Shown here piece after piece: positions 47,497 to 58,949 of a DNA stretch of 64,000 bases. The number at the start of each line of letters is the position of its first letter. Position 1 is the first letter of the stretch. Source of the stretch: Siphonodentalium dalli. Lineage: Eukaryota; Mollusca; Scaphopoda; Gadilida; Siphonodentaliidae. The notes under the pieces are model-generated. The model searched no databases. It was not told where the DNA came from and saw only the letters and a list, made by a program, of their open reading frames with translations. The stretch lies in NCBI GenBank assembly GCA_032622095.1, contig CP136063.1, forward strand, positions 40,212,106 through 40,276,105, written 5' to 3'. The translations under genes were made by a program, and so were the position numbers.

Positions 47497-48788
47497 CATA
47501 AACAAATATAGCATGTCGAGCTTGTAAAATAGACGGATATTTTTGAGAATATACGGATATGAATGCGCGTATTTTACCATTTAATATGTTATTGCAAGTC
47601 TCCACAGTCATGCATAAGTTCATAATACCAAGTTAACAATCGTTATTCACACAAAAACATACTTATATATGTCGTTCAATGTAATTATGCTACATTGATC
47701 GACCACCCATTTCGGAACAGCGAAATAGCGTATGGTATGATGACATTAAACTCTCTTTGCTCGCTTGCCTATATCGCGATGTTCCCAACAGTTTAAGGTG
47801 CCGTATTTTAACAAATAGATTGTCATGAAATGGTAGCATTCTGGAAATGATATATACATGGCAGCTTGTACCTACACATTCCATATGCAATTCGCTTAAT
47901 TTTGGTGTGATTCATATTCTTGTATACCCGCAGGTGGTGAATTAGTCGGCGCTTTAAGGCATTTATTGTATATTTTCCGAGTAGCGAACGAATGTACGAC
48001 GTCGACGTTGTCGCCTATTCGTAAGTTATAAGACTTTACATTACGTCTCGTCCAATTAATGCGAAATATGCAATCGGCGGTCTTAACAGTCGGACAATAA
48101 AGTCATATATTTTCACTCGTGACACATACAGATGATAAAGAGACAATTTTTAAATGGTCAGATCTGAATTCAACAAAATTATGCACTATGTCAGATGGTG
48201 AACCAATACCAAACCGCAAAGTGTCACGTTCCGAAATTATGATACCAAAATTAGCGACTAAGGGGTGGCAAGGTTGGGGCGTCGGACGGGATACGCTGAC
48301 TCCCATTCATTCAATTTGAATATATCATATATTAAAATGGTTTTCGGGCGCGTGAACGGATAGAAAATAGTTTCAATTGAATTGAGAACTGCAAGCGAAA
48401 GTCCGCGCATAAGACGGATTGTGCTTTATGAAAACGTGGTCCATGCTGAGAAGTGTTATAACAATATACGACGGACACCACAGTTCTGTTAATTCTCAAA
48501 TGTCAAAGTCGAGAATTATTTTTGTAAAAAATGGGGGTTTTAAAAAAAGTGAAAACAAAACGAACTACTATTCTAAAACTAATGAATTTCGACCGTTTTT
48601 GGACTCAAAATATGTCATTTTTTAGCCGCATCGTGATAAAACCGCATAATCACGGCCGGTCGGCAAGACAGACAGCCGACTTTGTTTTGAGTGATTACCC
48701 ATTAGCCAATACAACACTTAATACAGTGCGCCAACATGAATGGATGTTGAAATATATCGCCAGTGGTCATTTGTGTAATTTTTGACAT
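47497..48788. other. Intronic sequence, part 2
   Basis: No recognised gene or repeat family. Confidence 0.45.
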
Positions 48789-49497
48789 TGTCAAAATGTC
48801 CTGGTTTGGTCTTCTGTCTATGTTTAAGACGCTCACATAGAGCAAATCCAGCTGTTGCGCTTCGTCTAGGAGAAGATCGGGACACAAGCACTTTCTACAC
48901 ATGGACTTTATTAGTACATTTTTCGATGTGTTATAACTTGGTCATTTCTCACCCGATTTACAAAATTCTTTCACGAGTAGCATCAGTACATAGTATAGAT
49001 ACCCGACAGTAAAAATGGTTGGAATCGGTGACAAGAAAAAAATTGACAAAGTTTGCACCCCTCCCCGGGTCAACAAATTGTTTTCGGACCTTGGTGAAAA
49101 TTTCCCCGATTCGTGGCCTTTCGTTAGTTAACACGATTACGAGAACCGAATTCAGCTGCTTGACTTCTTACAGGAGAAAATCTCCGCACAAACTTTTTCC
49201 AAATTTTTTGTTTAAGGGCCATAACTCTGGTAAGCAAGTTAGGACACCAACCTAAATGTCCCGAGTCGCTGTAGGTCGGCAAGGTACACATACCTACCAA
49301 ATTTCAATGTTTTATCTTTTAAACTTTCTGAGATATAAGGGTTACAAAATATATTAAGAATAAATAATAATAATAGTGAAAAATAAAAAATTGAATAACA
49401 ATATACTTCCATATTAAAATATGAAAGTATAATAATAATAGTGAAAAATAAAAAATTGAATAACAATATACTTCCATATTAAAATATGGAAGTATAA
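48789..49497. repeat. Duplicated repeat, copy 1
   Basis: A segment starting tgtcaaaatgtcctggtttg is repeated at 50096 with ~1307-bp offset and few differences over the first ~450 bp. It ends in aacaatatacttccatatt...aatatggaagtataat, a palindromic terminus also found at 49411-49436 and 50710-50745. Confidence 0.8.
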
Positions 49498-50095
49498 TAA
49501 GGGAATCGCTCGGAATTGATTGGAATGTCGATAGTATGGTTTATTGACATTTCTGTGTTCAGTTGGAACGTTCTGGTGTGACCCCACCCATGCCTCGAAA
49601 TTTGATGACGCGGGTAGAAAAGTCGCCATATATCGGCCAATTTTCGAGATATCGAGCTAATATTTGCGCCATTGTGTTCGTATTTTATGCCCCTATAATA
49701 TTTACCAGGGTTTTGGTGAGGTATTGCGCCGATATTTTACTATGTAGGCCAATATGTATGTTTCTGGTTCATACTTTTTTGAATATCTCCGGACTCATTC
49801 GACATAATGCAGCAAATGAATAATCGTTTAAAAGAGCTAAAAATTCCCCATCGAATGATACTAAACACGTCACGATTGGTTGAAGAAATATAAATTCATA
49901 GTGCTTTCCCTGTAAACTTGAAAAAAGGAAAGAGCCACCATTTCTACATTTGTCAACCGATTCACAAAATTCACACACGATAATACTTAGTACATCCTAC
50001 AGATACTTCACAACCATTTTGGTTCAAATCGGCGACAAAAAAAAAATTGACATATTTTGCCCCTCCCTTAGCCCAGGAAAAATTGAGCGGACCTT

Positions 50096-50755
50096 TGTCA
50101 AAATGTCCTGGTTTGGTCTTCTGTCTATGTTTAAGACGCTCACATAGAGCAAATCCAGCTGTTGCGCTTCGTCTAGGAGAAGATCGGGACACAAGCACTT
50201 TCTACACATGGACTTTATTAGTACATTTTTCGATGTGTTATAACTTGGTCATTTCTCACCCGATTTACAAAATTCTTTCACGAGTAGCATCAGTACATCG
50301 TATAGATACCCGACAGTAAAAATGGTTGGAATCGGTGACAAGAACAAAATTGACAAATTTTGCACCCCTCCCCGGGTCAACAAATTGTTTTCGGACCTTG
50401 GTGAAAATTTCCCCGATTCGTGCCCTTTCCTTAGTTAACACGATTACGAGAACCGAATTCAGCTGCTTGACTTCTTACAGGAGAAAATCTGCGCAGAAAC
50501 TTTTTCCAAAATTTTGGTTTAAGGGCCATAACTCTGGTAAGCAAGTTAGGGGACAAACCTAAATGCTCCATTACCATGCATCTTGGCATGGTGCATATAC
50601 CTACCAAATTTCAATGCTTTAACTTTTAAACTTTCTGAGATATAAGGGTTTCAAAATATATTAAGAATAATAAATAATAATAATAATAGTGAAAAATAAA
50701 AAATTGAATAACAATATACTTCCATATTAAAATATGGAAGTATAATAATAATAAT
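50096..50755. repeat. Duplicated repeat, copy 2
   Basis: Second copy of 48789-49497, with small differences such as 'gggtcaacaaattgttttcg' retained and divergence after about 50560. Confidence 0.8.
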
Positions 50756-50963
50756 GAAAAATAATCGAAAAAGGGCCATAACTCTGTCAAAAGATATTGG
50801 ACCAACATCTGGATACCATTATTTTTAGTAGACCTTAGATGCCTATATTCGCTAGAGATTTCGCGGTCCTCCTCCCATTAGTTTCTGAGTATTTTCAATT
50901 AAACAGAAAACGGCCGCAGTAGAAAAACAATATACTTCCTTGGTTACACCATGGAAGTATAAT
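50745..50963. repeat. Exact ~220-bp repeat, copy 1
   Basis: Identical by eye to 52485-52703, starting in the ataataat run, through 'aaagggccataactctgtca' and ending accatggaagtataat. The family termini are again tatacttcc/ggaagtata. Confidence 0.85.
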
Positions 50964-51429
50964 AATAGGGCAAATCATGAGCTCAATAAATCGCAGTTAA
51001 GGGACGTAAAATATGAAGTAGGATGATTATCTCTTTCCCTTAACATGTGTGGGTTGATCTCAAGTGTTTGGAAGTGACCCCACCCCTGCCTCGAAATTGG
51101 GTGACGGGATTGGGAAATAGTCAAACCCGGCCCAAAATGCGAATTTTGAGAGCCCGTAACTCCGTTATTTTCCGATGGATTTTAAAATTGTTTTGAGTAT
51201 TGTGATCAGCTAGTTACATTGATTATTTGTTATAAATTTTGTCTGATTCAGAGACGAATAACATTTTGTTTATTGGAAAGAATACGGGCCCACATTCAAA
51301 GTTTGAGGGCCTAAATCTCCGCCATTTTTTAACGGATTTACGATCTGTTTTCAGTTTTATGATCAACGTGTAAGGTAGATGTTATATACCAAGTTTCATA
51401 TGATTCGGAGACGAACTAAATTTTGGTAC

Positions 51430-51905
51430 CTCGGACCACCCCTCCCCTGACCCACAGCACTGAACCGACACTTGCAAAATTTGGCACATCGCGTGCTCTC
51501 TTCAGACCGCGCGCACTGCGATATCAGATAACATCCTAAGTTCGAGATCTTCGGAGGAGATGAAGTCACAGGCACATGGGCCCAAATTTGCATAGTTTGA
51601 AGGACCGCAACTCCGTCATTTTTCAATGGATTTTCGAAATTGTTTCAGTTTCTAGATCGGTTGGCGGTGTAGATGTTACACTCCAAGTTTCATCTGATTC
51701 GGAGAAGAATAAAAAATTGGTACCCCGGACCGCCCCTCCCCTGATCCACAACACTGAACCGACACTGGCAAAATTTGGCACATCACGTGCTCTCTTCAGC
51801 CCGCACGCACTGGGATATCAGACGACATCCAAAGTTCGACATCTTCGGAGGAGATAGGGTCACAAGCACATGGGACCGACACTTGCAAACTTTGAGGGCC
51901 CGTAA
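51430..51905. repeat. ~292-bp tandem duplication
   Basis: 'ctgaaccgacacttgcaaaa' / 'tttggcacatcgcgtgctct' at about 51460-51500 recurs at about 51752-51795, along with the surrounding 'cggaggagat' segments. This is a direct duplication with moderate divergence. Confidence 0.7.
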
Positions 51906-52484
51906 CTCTTGCATTTCTTCTCGGATTACAAAAATCCTTTCCGGTATGGGTTTGTTGTCGTTCAGGGAATCTACATACTTAAATAGATGAATGTCAATAA
52001 TAAAAAAAAATTGCGAAAATATTGCCCCCACCCCAGTGTAAAAATATATGTCCAACCCTGTCAAATTTTCTTCCTCGGACTAAGCTGACAACGGTCAACA
52101 CGACTACAAAAACCAAATACAGTTATCTGGAATGATACGGGAGGACAACAGAGTACAATAAAATAGAGGTTTGCCAACTATGGGCGGTAACTCTTCAGGG
52201 AAAGCGCGGACCCAAGTTTTTATGCCCGTGGGCAGTAGTGCATATCGAGATGTGCATACGGTCTAATTTTCGATGCTCTGCTTCTTATAATTTCCGAGAT
52301 AATAAAATGACATTTTTTCAGATAAAGGGAGATAACTCCTCGGAGAAAACGCGGACAATATTCTTTATGCGACGATGGCATACAACTCTTTGACCCCAAA
52401 ATACGTACCAATATTTAGTGTGCTACTCCTGGTACTTTTCGAGTAATAAGGGTTGCAAAAGTGTCCAGTATAATAATAATAATA

Positions 52485-52703
52485 ATAATAATAATGAAAA
52501 ATAATCGAAAAAGGGCCATAACTCTGTCAAAAGATATTGGACCAACATCTGGATACCATTATTTTTAGTAGACCTTAGATGCCTATATTCGCTAGAGATT
52601 TCGCGGTCCTCCTCCCATTAGTTTCTGAGTATTTTCAATTAAACAGAAAACGGCCGCAGTAGAAAAACAATATACTTCCTTGGTTACACCATGGAAGTAT
52701 AAT
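52485..52703. repeat. Exact ~220-bp repeat, copy 2
   Basis: Identical by eye to 50745-50963 and located about 250 bp before the 52952 exon. The exact match argues for recent duplication or gene conversion inside the intron. Confidence 0.85.
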
Positions 52704-53676
52704 TAACGGCGAAGTACATACATATCACAAACGATAGCGATACCAATGACCATATAATGGGCATATGCGGTAACAGTGTATGTATAATAAAAAATACAAC
52801 TGGCCATCTCTTCAGTGATTATAATTACATACCTAAGTTGTTCGTTAGTTTGCCATTTGTTATGTGATTTTAATAATGAAATTCGGTAGAAATTGTACAT
52901 GGCTTGGTATGTACATAGAGTAAGCCAAATGAATATATTTCAAACCCACAGGTCCTATATCAGACGAACAAAACTGGAGGAAGAGATTCACCGCTGGAGG
53001 CAGGTGTTGAGGAAATCATCGAATTTCGATCCGTCGGAAGTTCGGTACTTAACAACATTGTCTGGTGAATTCATGAGTGCAGATGCCAGAAACTTCCACC
53101 AGATAGCCATCCAGAACATGCAGGAATATTATGAAAACTGCCAGACAAAATGTCGATTTTCGCGACCAGAACACCAGCGTTTGCTCAATATCACAGTAAA
53201 AAACGAAGAAGCGAGTAAGGCATACGAGAGAAAGACCAACGCTGAGCTATCCAAGCTGATCATAGCAGGGTTTACCTCTCTCACGGTATCTGGAAATCTG
53301 GTCGAAGGGGCTGCGTTTGAAAAGCGGAGGAAGGACGGCGTCAAGAAGGGGAAGAAATCAGACCTCGTTCTCTTTGCCAAGGAGATTGAGAGTACGATTT
53401 TTTCCATACGCTCCAGAACGTCTGCAGACAGAGGTGAGACCAACACACCACAGTCGTATGCTACATATCATCACACGTAACTTCATCTCATCTTTCCAAT
53501 ACCTTTGTTGCGTAAAGAAACAAAAAAAAAGGGACCACTTTATAATAATTGATGTTCAGACGGAAGAATTATAAAGGACAAAGAGCTTCTTCCACAATTT
53601 ATTCATTCCAACAGTTTGACTGGTAATATGACCCGACGACCACTACGCCTCCCTGTGGTGGCGACTGGTTCCGTGC

Positions 53677-55876
53677 TCAAGTTAATATCCAGAGCAGCAC
53701 CGAGCCAGCACCACGACCACGCCCACCTCGAGCACCTGCACCACGACCACGCCCACCGCGAGCACCTGCACCTCGTCCCCGTCTTCCTCGACAGACTGGA
53801 AATTCCCCGTCTCCAGCCGTGGATACTGTTGACAAAATAAAGTGGAATTAATATATAACATCGAACACACCTATAACATCACTGGGTGCTATTTGTTGTC
53901 AAATTCATATAATATCTAATTCATGCCATCATTATACTATACTATTAGTCTATTCTTGACGAACTTTTCATGGTTTGGTACGTTTGTTTTCAAAATTGTA
54001 ACATACATGTACAACGATGGTCACTCGAGCCTTTAACGGAAAAAAAGTTTTATAATGTTGATAATGAAGCTGTATATGTTATTGGTAATATTTCATAACA
54101 AACTATTTGACATTACTCGACATTCTAAATCTGATAAGTTTTGTGACCTATATGAAATATATTCACACAGTTCGCGTACCTCCAATCGGCTTCTTGGGTG
54201 CCAACCTGTGCGACTCACACATATAATTTATCTTTGATAAATCATCAGGGTCGCCTCCAAACCCCGAACAAACAGCGTGCGCCCACACCGGACATTCCCA
54301 CTCAGGCTTCTTCGGGTCATGATATTCGCACCCAAGCCACATGTTTATAGCATTGTCTTCAATGCTGTATACCGTGTCGCACACGCCACATATATTTAGC
54401 CCAGGAAGAAGCTCGTGCCACTGGGTCTCTTTGTCATATACCTGAAAGTATGTTAGTGAGCCTTAATCATTCGTGTCATAATAAGTGGTCGAATTGGAGA
54501 ATTTGGAATAAAGTGTACCTATATATAGTTGGAATAAGAAAACTAACCGATCGGAGCAGGGGTGTTGGGGACAGAATCAGTGACATCGAAGGTCCAGGAT
54601 CTGACGACGGTGCTGCTGTTCGTATTGACGATGTGATGCCGACCGATGGTCCTGTCTTGCCAGGGTCGACACGGGTTGTCTTGTTGTGTGTCTAGATTTG
54701 AAAACAAGACATTTCAAATAGAATAATAGTGACTCGATTCCCTATTTGCTAATATATTGTGATGGTGCCATATAAATCAGATTTCACCATAAGGATATTT
54801 CAGTCATAAATTTTGTAGCTATTTTCACTGGTGCTATTTTATATATTGAGCAATATGCATGTTGATTCAATATATGTTTTTGTGTTCTGGTTGGAAGATA
54901 TCTTTGTGGTTATCATATTACCAATTCGCGGGTGAATGCCATTTTACATTACTATGCTACTCAGAGCTTATATATTTATTGTTAATGTCAAGAAAAATCG
55001 TGTCGTTATATGATATTAATATATGCATACGTGTCTACTGAGACAAACATCAATAACGCATTTAGCAACAAAAGACACTGTACATACTTCTTCGAATTTG
55101 GCGAGATAGAAGTCGGATCCATACACCCATTCCCGTCCCGTCGCCGACATAACTCTCGCATATGTTTCTGCCCCAGTCAATTTATTGATTTCAAAAGCCT
55201 GAAAAAATATATGAACACTTTAATAATTGAGCTGATATCCAGTTCTGATATTAGTTTTACATCATCTTGTAGTTGTGTTATACGTTGTTGTGAAATATAA
55301 ATTTATTTTCACAGGTATCGTTTTGTCGTATTGCTTGGTGAAACTAGTTGGTCAAAATTACCTGATTCCATTCTATTTTATTTCCCCGCTACACCAATAC
55401 TTACTTCCTTAAATAGAGTGCTTTTCCTGTGATGAAGCGTGGAATTTCTCTGCCCTTGGTCGGCGATGAAAGCTACTTCTATCTTCCCTCTTTTCTTCCC
55501 CCCCCCCCTGGCAGGTTGACCTGGTACGTTGTTACCGGGGTTGTAGTGTAGTGGCCCTCTCGTGGGATCAACAAGTATCGGTTCCTGGATGGAGACGAAA
55601 AATTGTTATTTTTCTTTACATTAATTTAACGTATTACCAATAGGACCCATTAAATTTGTCACATGATAAGTCAACAAGGAATCTCAATGGTGCTCAATTA
55701 TATCTCGGTAGAATAGATAACATTTAAACTACCATAATATTATTCATTGCAGGTTCAGCGGATTGATTATGGTCATGATCATTCGGGAGGTGAAGGAAAG
55801 CTGATCTACTTTTGTTTATAATGTTTCGTCATAAATACTGTTACAACATTATTGTGCACTCACGGTTACTTACCAT
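53677..55876 (-). CDS. MADS-domain, PHD-finger and RG-repeat protein (divergent, 6 exons)
   Basis: Minus-strand exons 55874-55876 (possible ATG), 55405-55584, 55088-55198, 54548-54691, 54180-54441 and 53677-53825 (TGA), with GT-AG sites and matching phases, give ~282 residues. Residues ~31-90 align with an SRF-type MADS box without gaps: KIEVAFIAD, QRNSTLHHRKSTLFKEAFE, INKLTGAETY, then VMSATGREWVYGS, with the RK pair and the A(F)E-xxLTG helix in register. Residues ~164-222 form a PHD-like finger (CGVC, WLGC, ECPVWAHAVC, YMCESH). The tail repeats GRGAGARGGRG. Suggested role: sequence-specific DNA binding joined to chromatin reading in the nucleus (inference). It converges with the gene ending at 53619, about 60 bp away. 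The first exon is uncertain; later exons look intact. Confidence 0.75.
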
Positions 55877-56527
55877 TGGGTGCGGCGATTGCAGTACGTG
55901 CTGTTTTATATGTCAGTTTTGGTGTCGTTATTCTGATCTGTGAAGAACGAGAACTGTATAAATACACGACAATAAATGTTTAAAAATGTGAGTTGTTGTT
56001 TAAAGTTTAGAAAATGTCGGACTCGATGCGTAGAAATGCATACAAAGTGTACTTTCTTACGTTTTTTTGAAATTCCCGCCATGGTTGAAGTAACTGCATT
56101 ATTGTTCATATGGTTTTCTGTACTTTTTGTACAATACTCACAGTACATGTTTTAAGATTAAAATTACAGTTAGTTTCAGCCAATGAAATTGCAGCTTACA
56201 TCACATGTATGTCGCCAAAGGATTAAAGAAATGGCCGCACGCTTGCTCGACTTCAAAGGCTGACAGGAAATCTTGATTTTTAAAGTTGCACAAGAGGCAC
56301 GCCAAATGGTAATAGGTAAAAGTATAACAAACTTACATTTTTCTCGCTAAAGATGCTGCGTCAAATTGTTACTGCCTTCGCAGCAGGTGCAAAACAGTAG
56401 AACTGATAAAACCGGAAGTGATTTTCAGTTGTTGCGATTGATTTAGCGGAGAAATCAGGATTATTTATAAAAGTTGTCAAATGTAGCTACAATAGCTACA
56501 TATAGCTATTGTAGTTGTATCTGGGAA
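55877..56527. other. Upstream region of the MADS-PHD gene and sub-terminal DNA
   Basis: A minus-strand ATG near 56082 begins a short frame (MAGISKKR) that ends at a GTAAG donor and could be an alternative first exon, though its phase does not connect simply. A hairpin 'tagctacaatagcta' / 'tagctattgtagttg' lies at about 56482-56516. Confidence 0.4.
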
Positions 56528-56528
56528 T

Positions 56529-56539
56529 TGCCCGACCTG
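56529..56539 (-). repeat. Terminus matching the 8.4-kb transposon end
   Basis: TGCCCGACCTG here is identical to the last 11 bp of the right terminal repeat ending at 27480, and is likewise followed by 'gtaa'. It sits 3' of the second DUF6589-like/MADS-PHD pair in the same relative position. The inner ~200 bp of the terminal repeat are not conserved. Confidence 0.55.
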
Positions 56540-56541
56540 GT

Positions 56542-56620
56542 AACTACTATTGTTCGTTAGTTAAACAACCACACCTTTTTAGACCAGATAATATTCGAAA
56601 TACAATGAAATAAACTGATT
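56542..56620. mobile_element. Fragment of the palindromic MITE family
   Basis: 'actattgttcgttagttaaa' through 'tttttagaccagataatatt' matches the ends of the MITE at 33995-34558. It abuts the terminus at 56539, which therefore appears to be inserted at the edge of this MITE. Confidence 0.7.
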
Positions 56621-57440
56621 AAAGAGGCTGCACTTGATATATGCTGTAAATTGGTCAGTATTTTTGATATGGTTACAGTTCCACATATGACTCTGACCTG
56701 ATTGATTAAGTATATCCCTAACTTTGCCAAACCATGAAAACTTGTGTTCTGTATTCAATGTGTAGTTCATTATGGATCTGCATAGTCGGAATAGTACATT
56801 TTAATAACTTTATTGCTCGATGTTGATAACCTTGCACCAATATTTAATTGTGTTTGTACTAATGTGGATATCAACTGGTAATACACCAGTTTCACTATAA
56901 ATCATGGAGTTAGGGGTTGAGGATTTCAGCTTCAAAATACGGTTGATAAATCATCTCTGGACAGTCTCCAAAAGATCATTATTCCCAAAAACCCCAGATC
57001 TCACTGCCATACAGAATGATAGGGAGAACATGCGAATCAAATAAATCCAAATGATCAGTTATAGTCAATGAGTGTTTCATTACTATTATTGTGTACATTG
57101 TTCGAGTGGATTTTTCCCGCTAAATATTCCGTTATAAAAGCTTCTATTCTACTGAACGTGATACCAAGATGGATACTATATAAATTTTCTGGCCCTTAAA
57201 ATAGAATTTGTCTGGCCCTTAAAATATATATTTTTTCAATAATGAGTTTTTTTTTAGAAACGCATAATTTTGGTCGTCTCCACATTCACTGTCAGTATAC
57301 ACTTGTCACAGTATTCCTCAAACAGGCCAAGTATATATTTCAAGTCTATTGTACTTCCGTCCATGCGTACTGTGTCATCAGCATATAATACTATGAAGAT
57401 TTTTATGTACGCATTGAGTGTTTCTCTATTTCATTATTGA
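56570..57440 (-). pseudogene. Non-LTR retrotransposon RT remnant
   Basis: Read on the minus strand, 57400-57230 encodes FIVLYADDTVRMDG...LKYILGLFEEYCDKCILTVN, including the YADD catalytic box of a non-LTR reverse transcriptase. 57060-56930 continues with HLDLFDSHVLPIILYGSEIW and INRILKL. Further on come YSETGVLPVDIHISTNTIKYW and FSWFGKVRDIL. Frames are broken by stops (for example after VQR), and both ends are missing. Jockey/CR1-like placement is inference. Confidence 0.8.
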
Positions 57441-57549
57441 TAGTGCTCAGTGCGTTAATGTTATGTGCGTGTGAGTATGTTTCGGTGTCATTAAAGTACA
57501 ATGAGATGAGCAAATGTGATAAATCGTCACCTGTCTGACCCCTGCAAGA
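57441..57549. other. Spacer
   Basis: Nothing recognised. Confidence 0.4.
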
Positions 57550-57740
57550 CTGCCTCTAATAAAGAGCGTCCATGTTTTCGTCGCGGTGTAGACAATAAAG
57601 AGCGTTCTCAATTATGAACGTGCTCTATTTCGATATGTCATGGGTGATTTTTTATGTGGTATTGTGACAATTAAATATAAAGAGCGTCCATGCTTCCGTC
57701 TCCCAAAAGCGGTAGACAATAAAGAGCGTTCTAAATTACG
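57550..57740. repeat. Direct repeat, two ~60-bp units
   Basis: 'ataaagagcgtccatg' followed by 'gtagacaataaagagcgttct' occurs near 57557-57617 and again near 57679-57738. Confidence 0.75.
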
Positions 57741-58590
57741 CACTGTGTTGTCTTTTTGGAGGTACTAAATAATGGATCGCTAGCCCGCCCACAACTGAAC
57801 ACACTACATCTACTAGCCATCTTGGAATATGTGGAGATGGCAGATACTCGGGATATTTATATCGAAAGTAAAACAACAAACAAAGGCGCATAAACAGAGT
57901 TAACATTATTCAGCCCAGTGTTTATATAAATTTGGGCGCTTCTTATATATGTATGACCAGAGCGATAATGTTCGAATTCTTTCTATTCACTTTGTGGCAT
58001 TTTAGAGTGCAAACAAGTTCGCGACTGACACTGATGAATAGTCACTGAGTGATTACAAATCACAGAATGAATACGCGAGACAATCAAAGCACTGATTACT
58101 GCCATCTATTTACCAAAAACAGACACGTGCCGGCATGTTAATTATTAATGGCTACAAAAACAACAACCATTGTAGGGGCTATTAATTACTTTATTCACAT
58201 CGTTATTGTCTTCTATTCCAGATAAACGGCCAAAGCGTAACGTAATCTATACACCACACGCGCACATACGACTCCGCATTTTAGTATCGGCTGACTTACG
58301 ATTACGTCCTCGTAGTCTGCATAATAAACTCCGGCTCCGAATCTATGTTTTTAATTCGCTCCCCACAAGTACGTCACTCGTAGTTTAGTCACGGAAATCT
58401 CCGAATACCGGTGGTGGTATTATTAATTTATTTTACGGGTTATTTATTACGCGATCATTTTAATCACAACAGGGAGGGCTTTCCGATTGCGTTTTGTAGT
58501 TTCTAGAGCGAATAAGTCCTTTACGTGGTCAATTACTTTGTACATTACTGTATGAGGATTGAGTTATCATTACACCTCAAATCCTTATAT
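57741..58590. other. Spacer, no gene recognised
   Basis: Only short open frames. 58529-58556 (gtcaattactttgtacattactgta) is an extra, isolated end of the 45619-type MITE family. Confidence 0.5.
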
Positions 58591-58596
58591 TGGTTA

Positions 58597-58731
58597 CAGT
58601 ATAATGCCCAAAGTAATTGACCACTTAACCACAGCATAATTATGGGTGATTTTTCAGGATTTAAGATAATGAAAAAATACCCATTATTTTGCTGTGGTTA
58701 AGTGATCAATTACTTTGGACATTACAGTGTG
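58597..58731. mobile_element. Tc1/mariner-like MITE, second member
   Basis: Inverted repeats built on 'aagtaattgaccacttaacc' and 'acagcataattatgggt' are mirrored on the right (acccattattttgctgtgg, ttaagtgatcaattacttt). It is related to 45619-45788. The right end is slightly rearranged (cattacagtgtgta). Confidence 0.75.
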
Positions 58732-58949
58732 TAGATGGAGTTAAACATCACATCAGTGTGTTGGGGATTTGGACCTTGACTTGGGATCTTTTGTTTTTAA
58801 CGCAACAAATGCGCATACACCTTATACACAAATTTCTTATGTAACCAGAGTTTTTCTTGGATAAGATGAGTTTGAAGCCTGCTTACATTTCAAAATGTTG
58901 TCAGTTTTGTATTGTCTGCAGCGGAACTCGACGCGTTGAAGCAAAAGTT

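Larger units (their letters stand above)
43415..53619 (+). pseudogene. Second DUF6589-like gene (5' replaced by Gypsy; 8-kb intron)
   Basis: Exons: 43415-44314, 44689-44876, 52952-53433 and a terminal exon from 53615 with a stop at 53617-53619. Phases match at every junction, including across the ~8-kb intron. It aligns with the transposon gene at 20242-26662: PGLGHIEIHMLRKYFKVLWD, HHKAWQMFQIF, LDELLLPLCRDAI, GGDFIL, RNRRIKMCLPPG. It adds a C2H2 zinc finger (FTCDQC...DHMSVQH) before that block. TGA at 43970-43972 and TAG at 44216-44218 interrupt the first exon in frame, and everything 5' of the LELQNRIL segment is missing. The third exon is Lys/Glu-rich and probably helical. Most likely a pseudogene, although the last exons are undamaged. 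Confidence 0.7.

Noticed and set aside
44877-52951. Numerous 60-110-codon open frames in the large intron
   Set aside because: They overlap duplicated repeats, occur in both copies by duplication and show no domain motifs or splice context.
58206-58388. Short plus-strand frame with a possible acceptor upstream
   Set aside because: No family resemblance, no partner exon, and composition like its surroundings.
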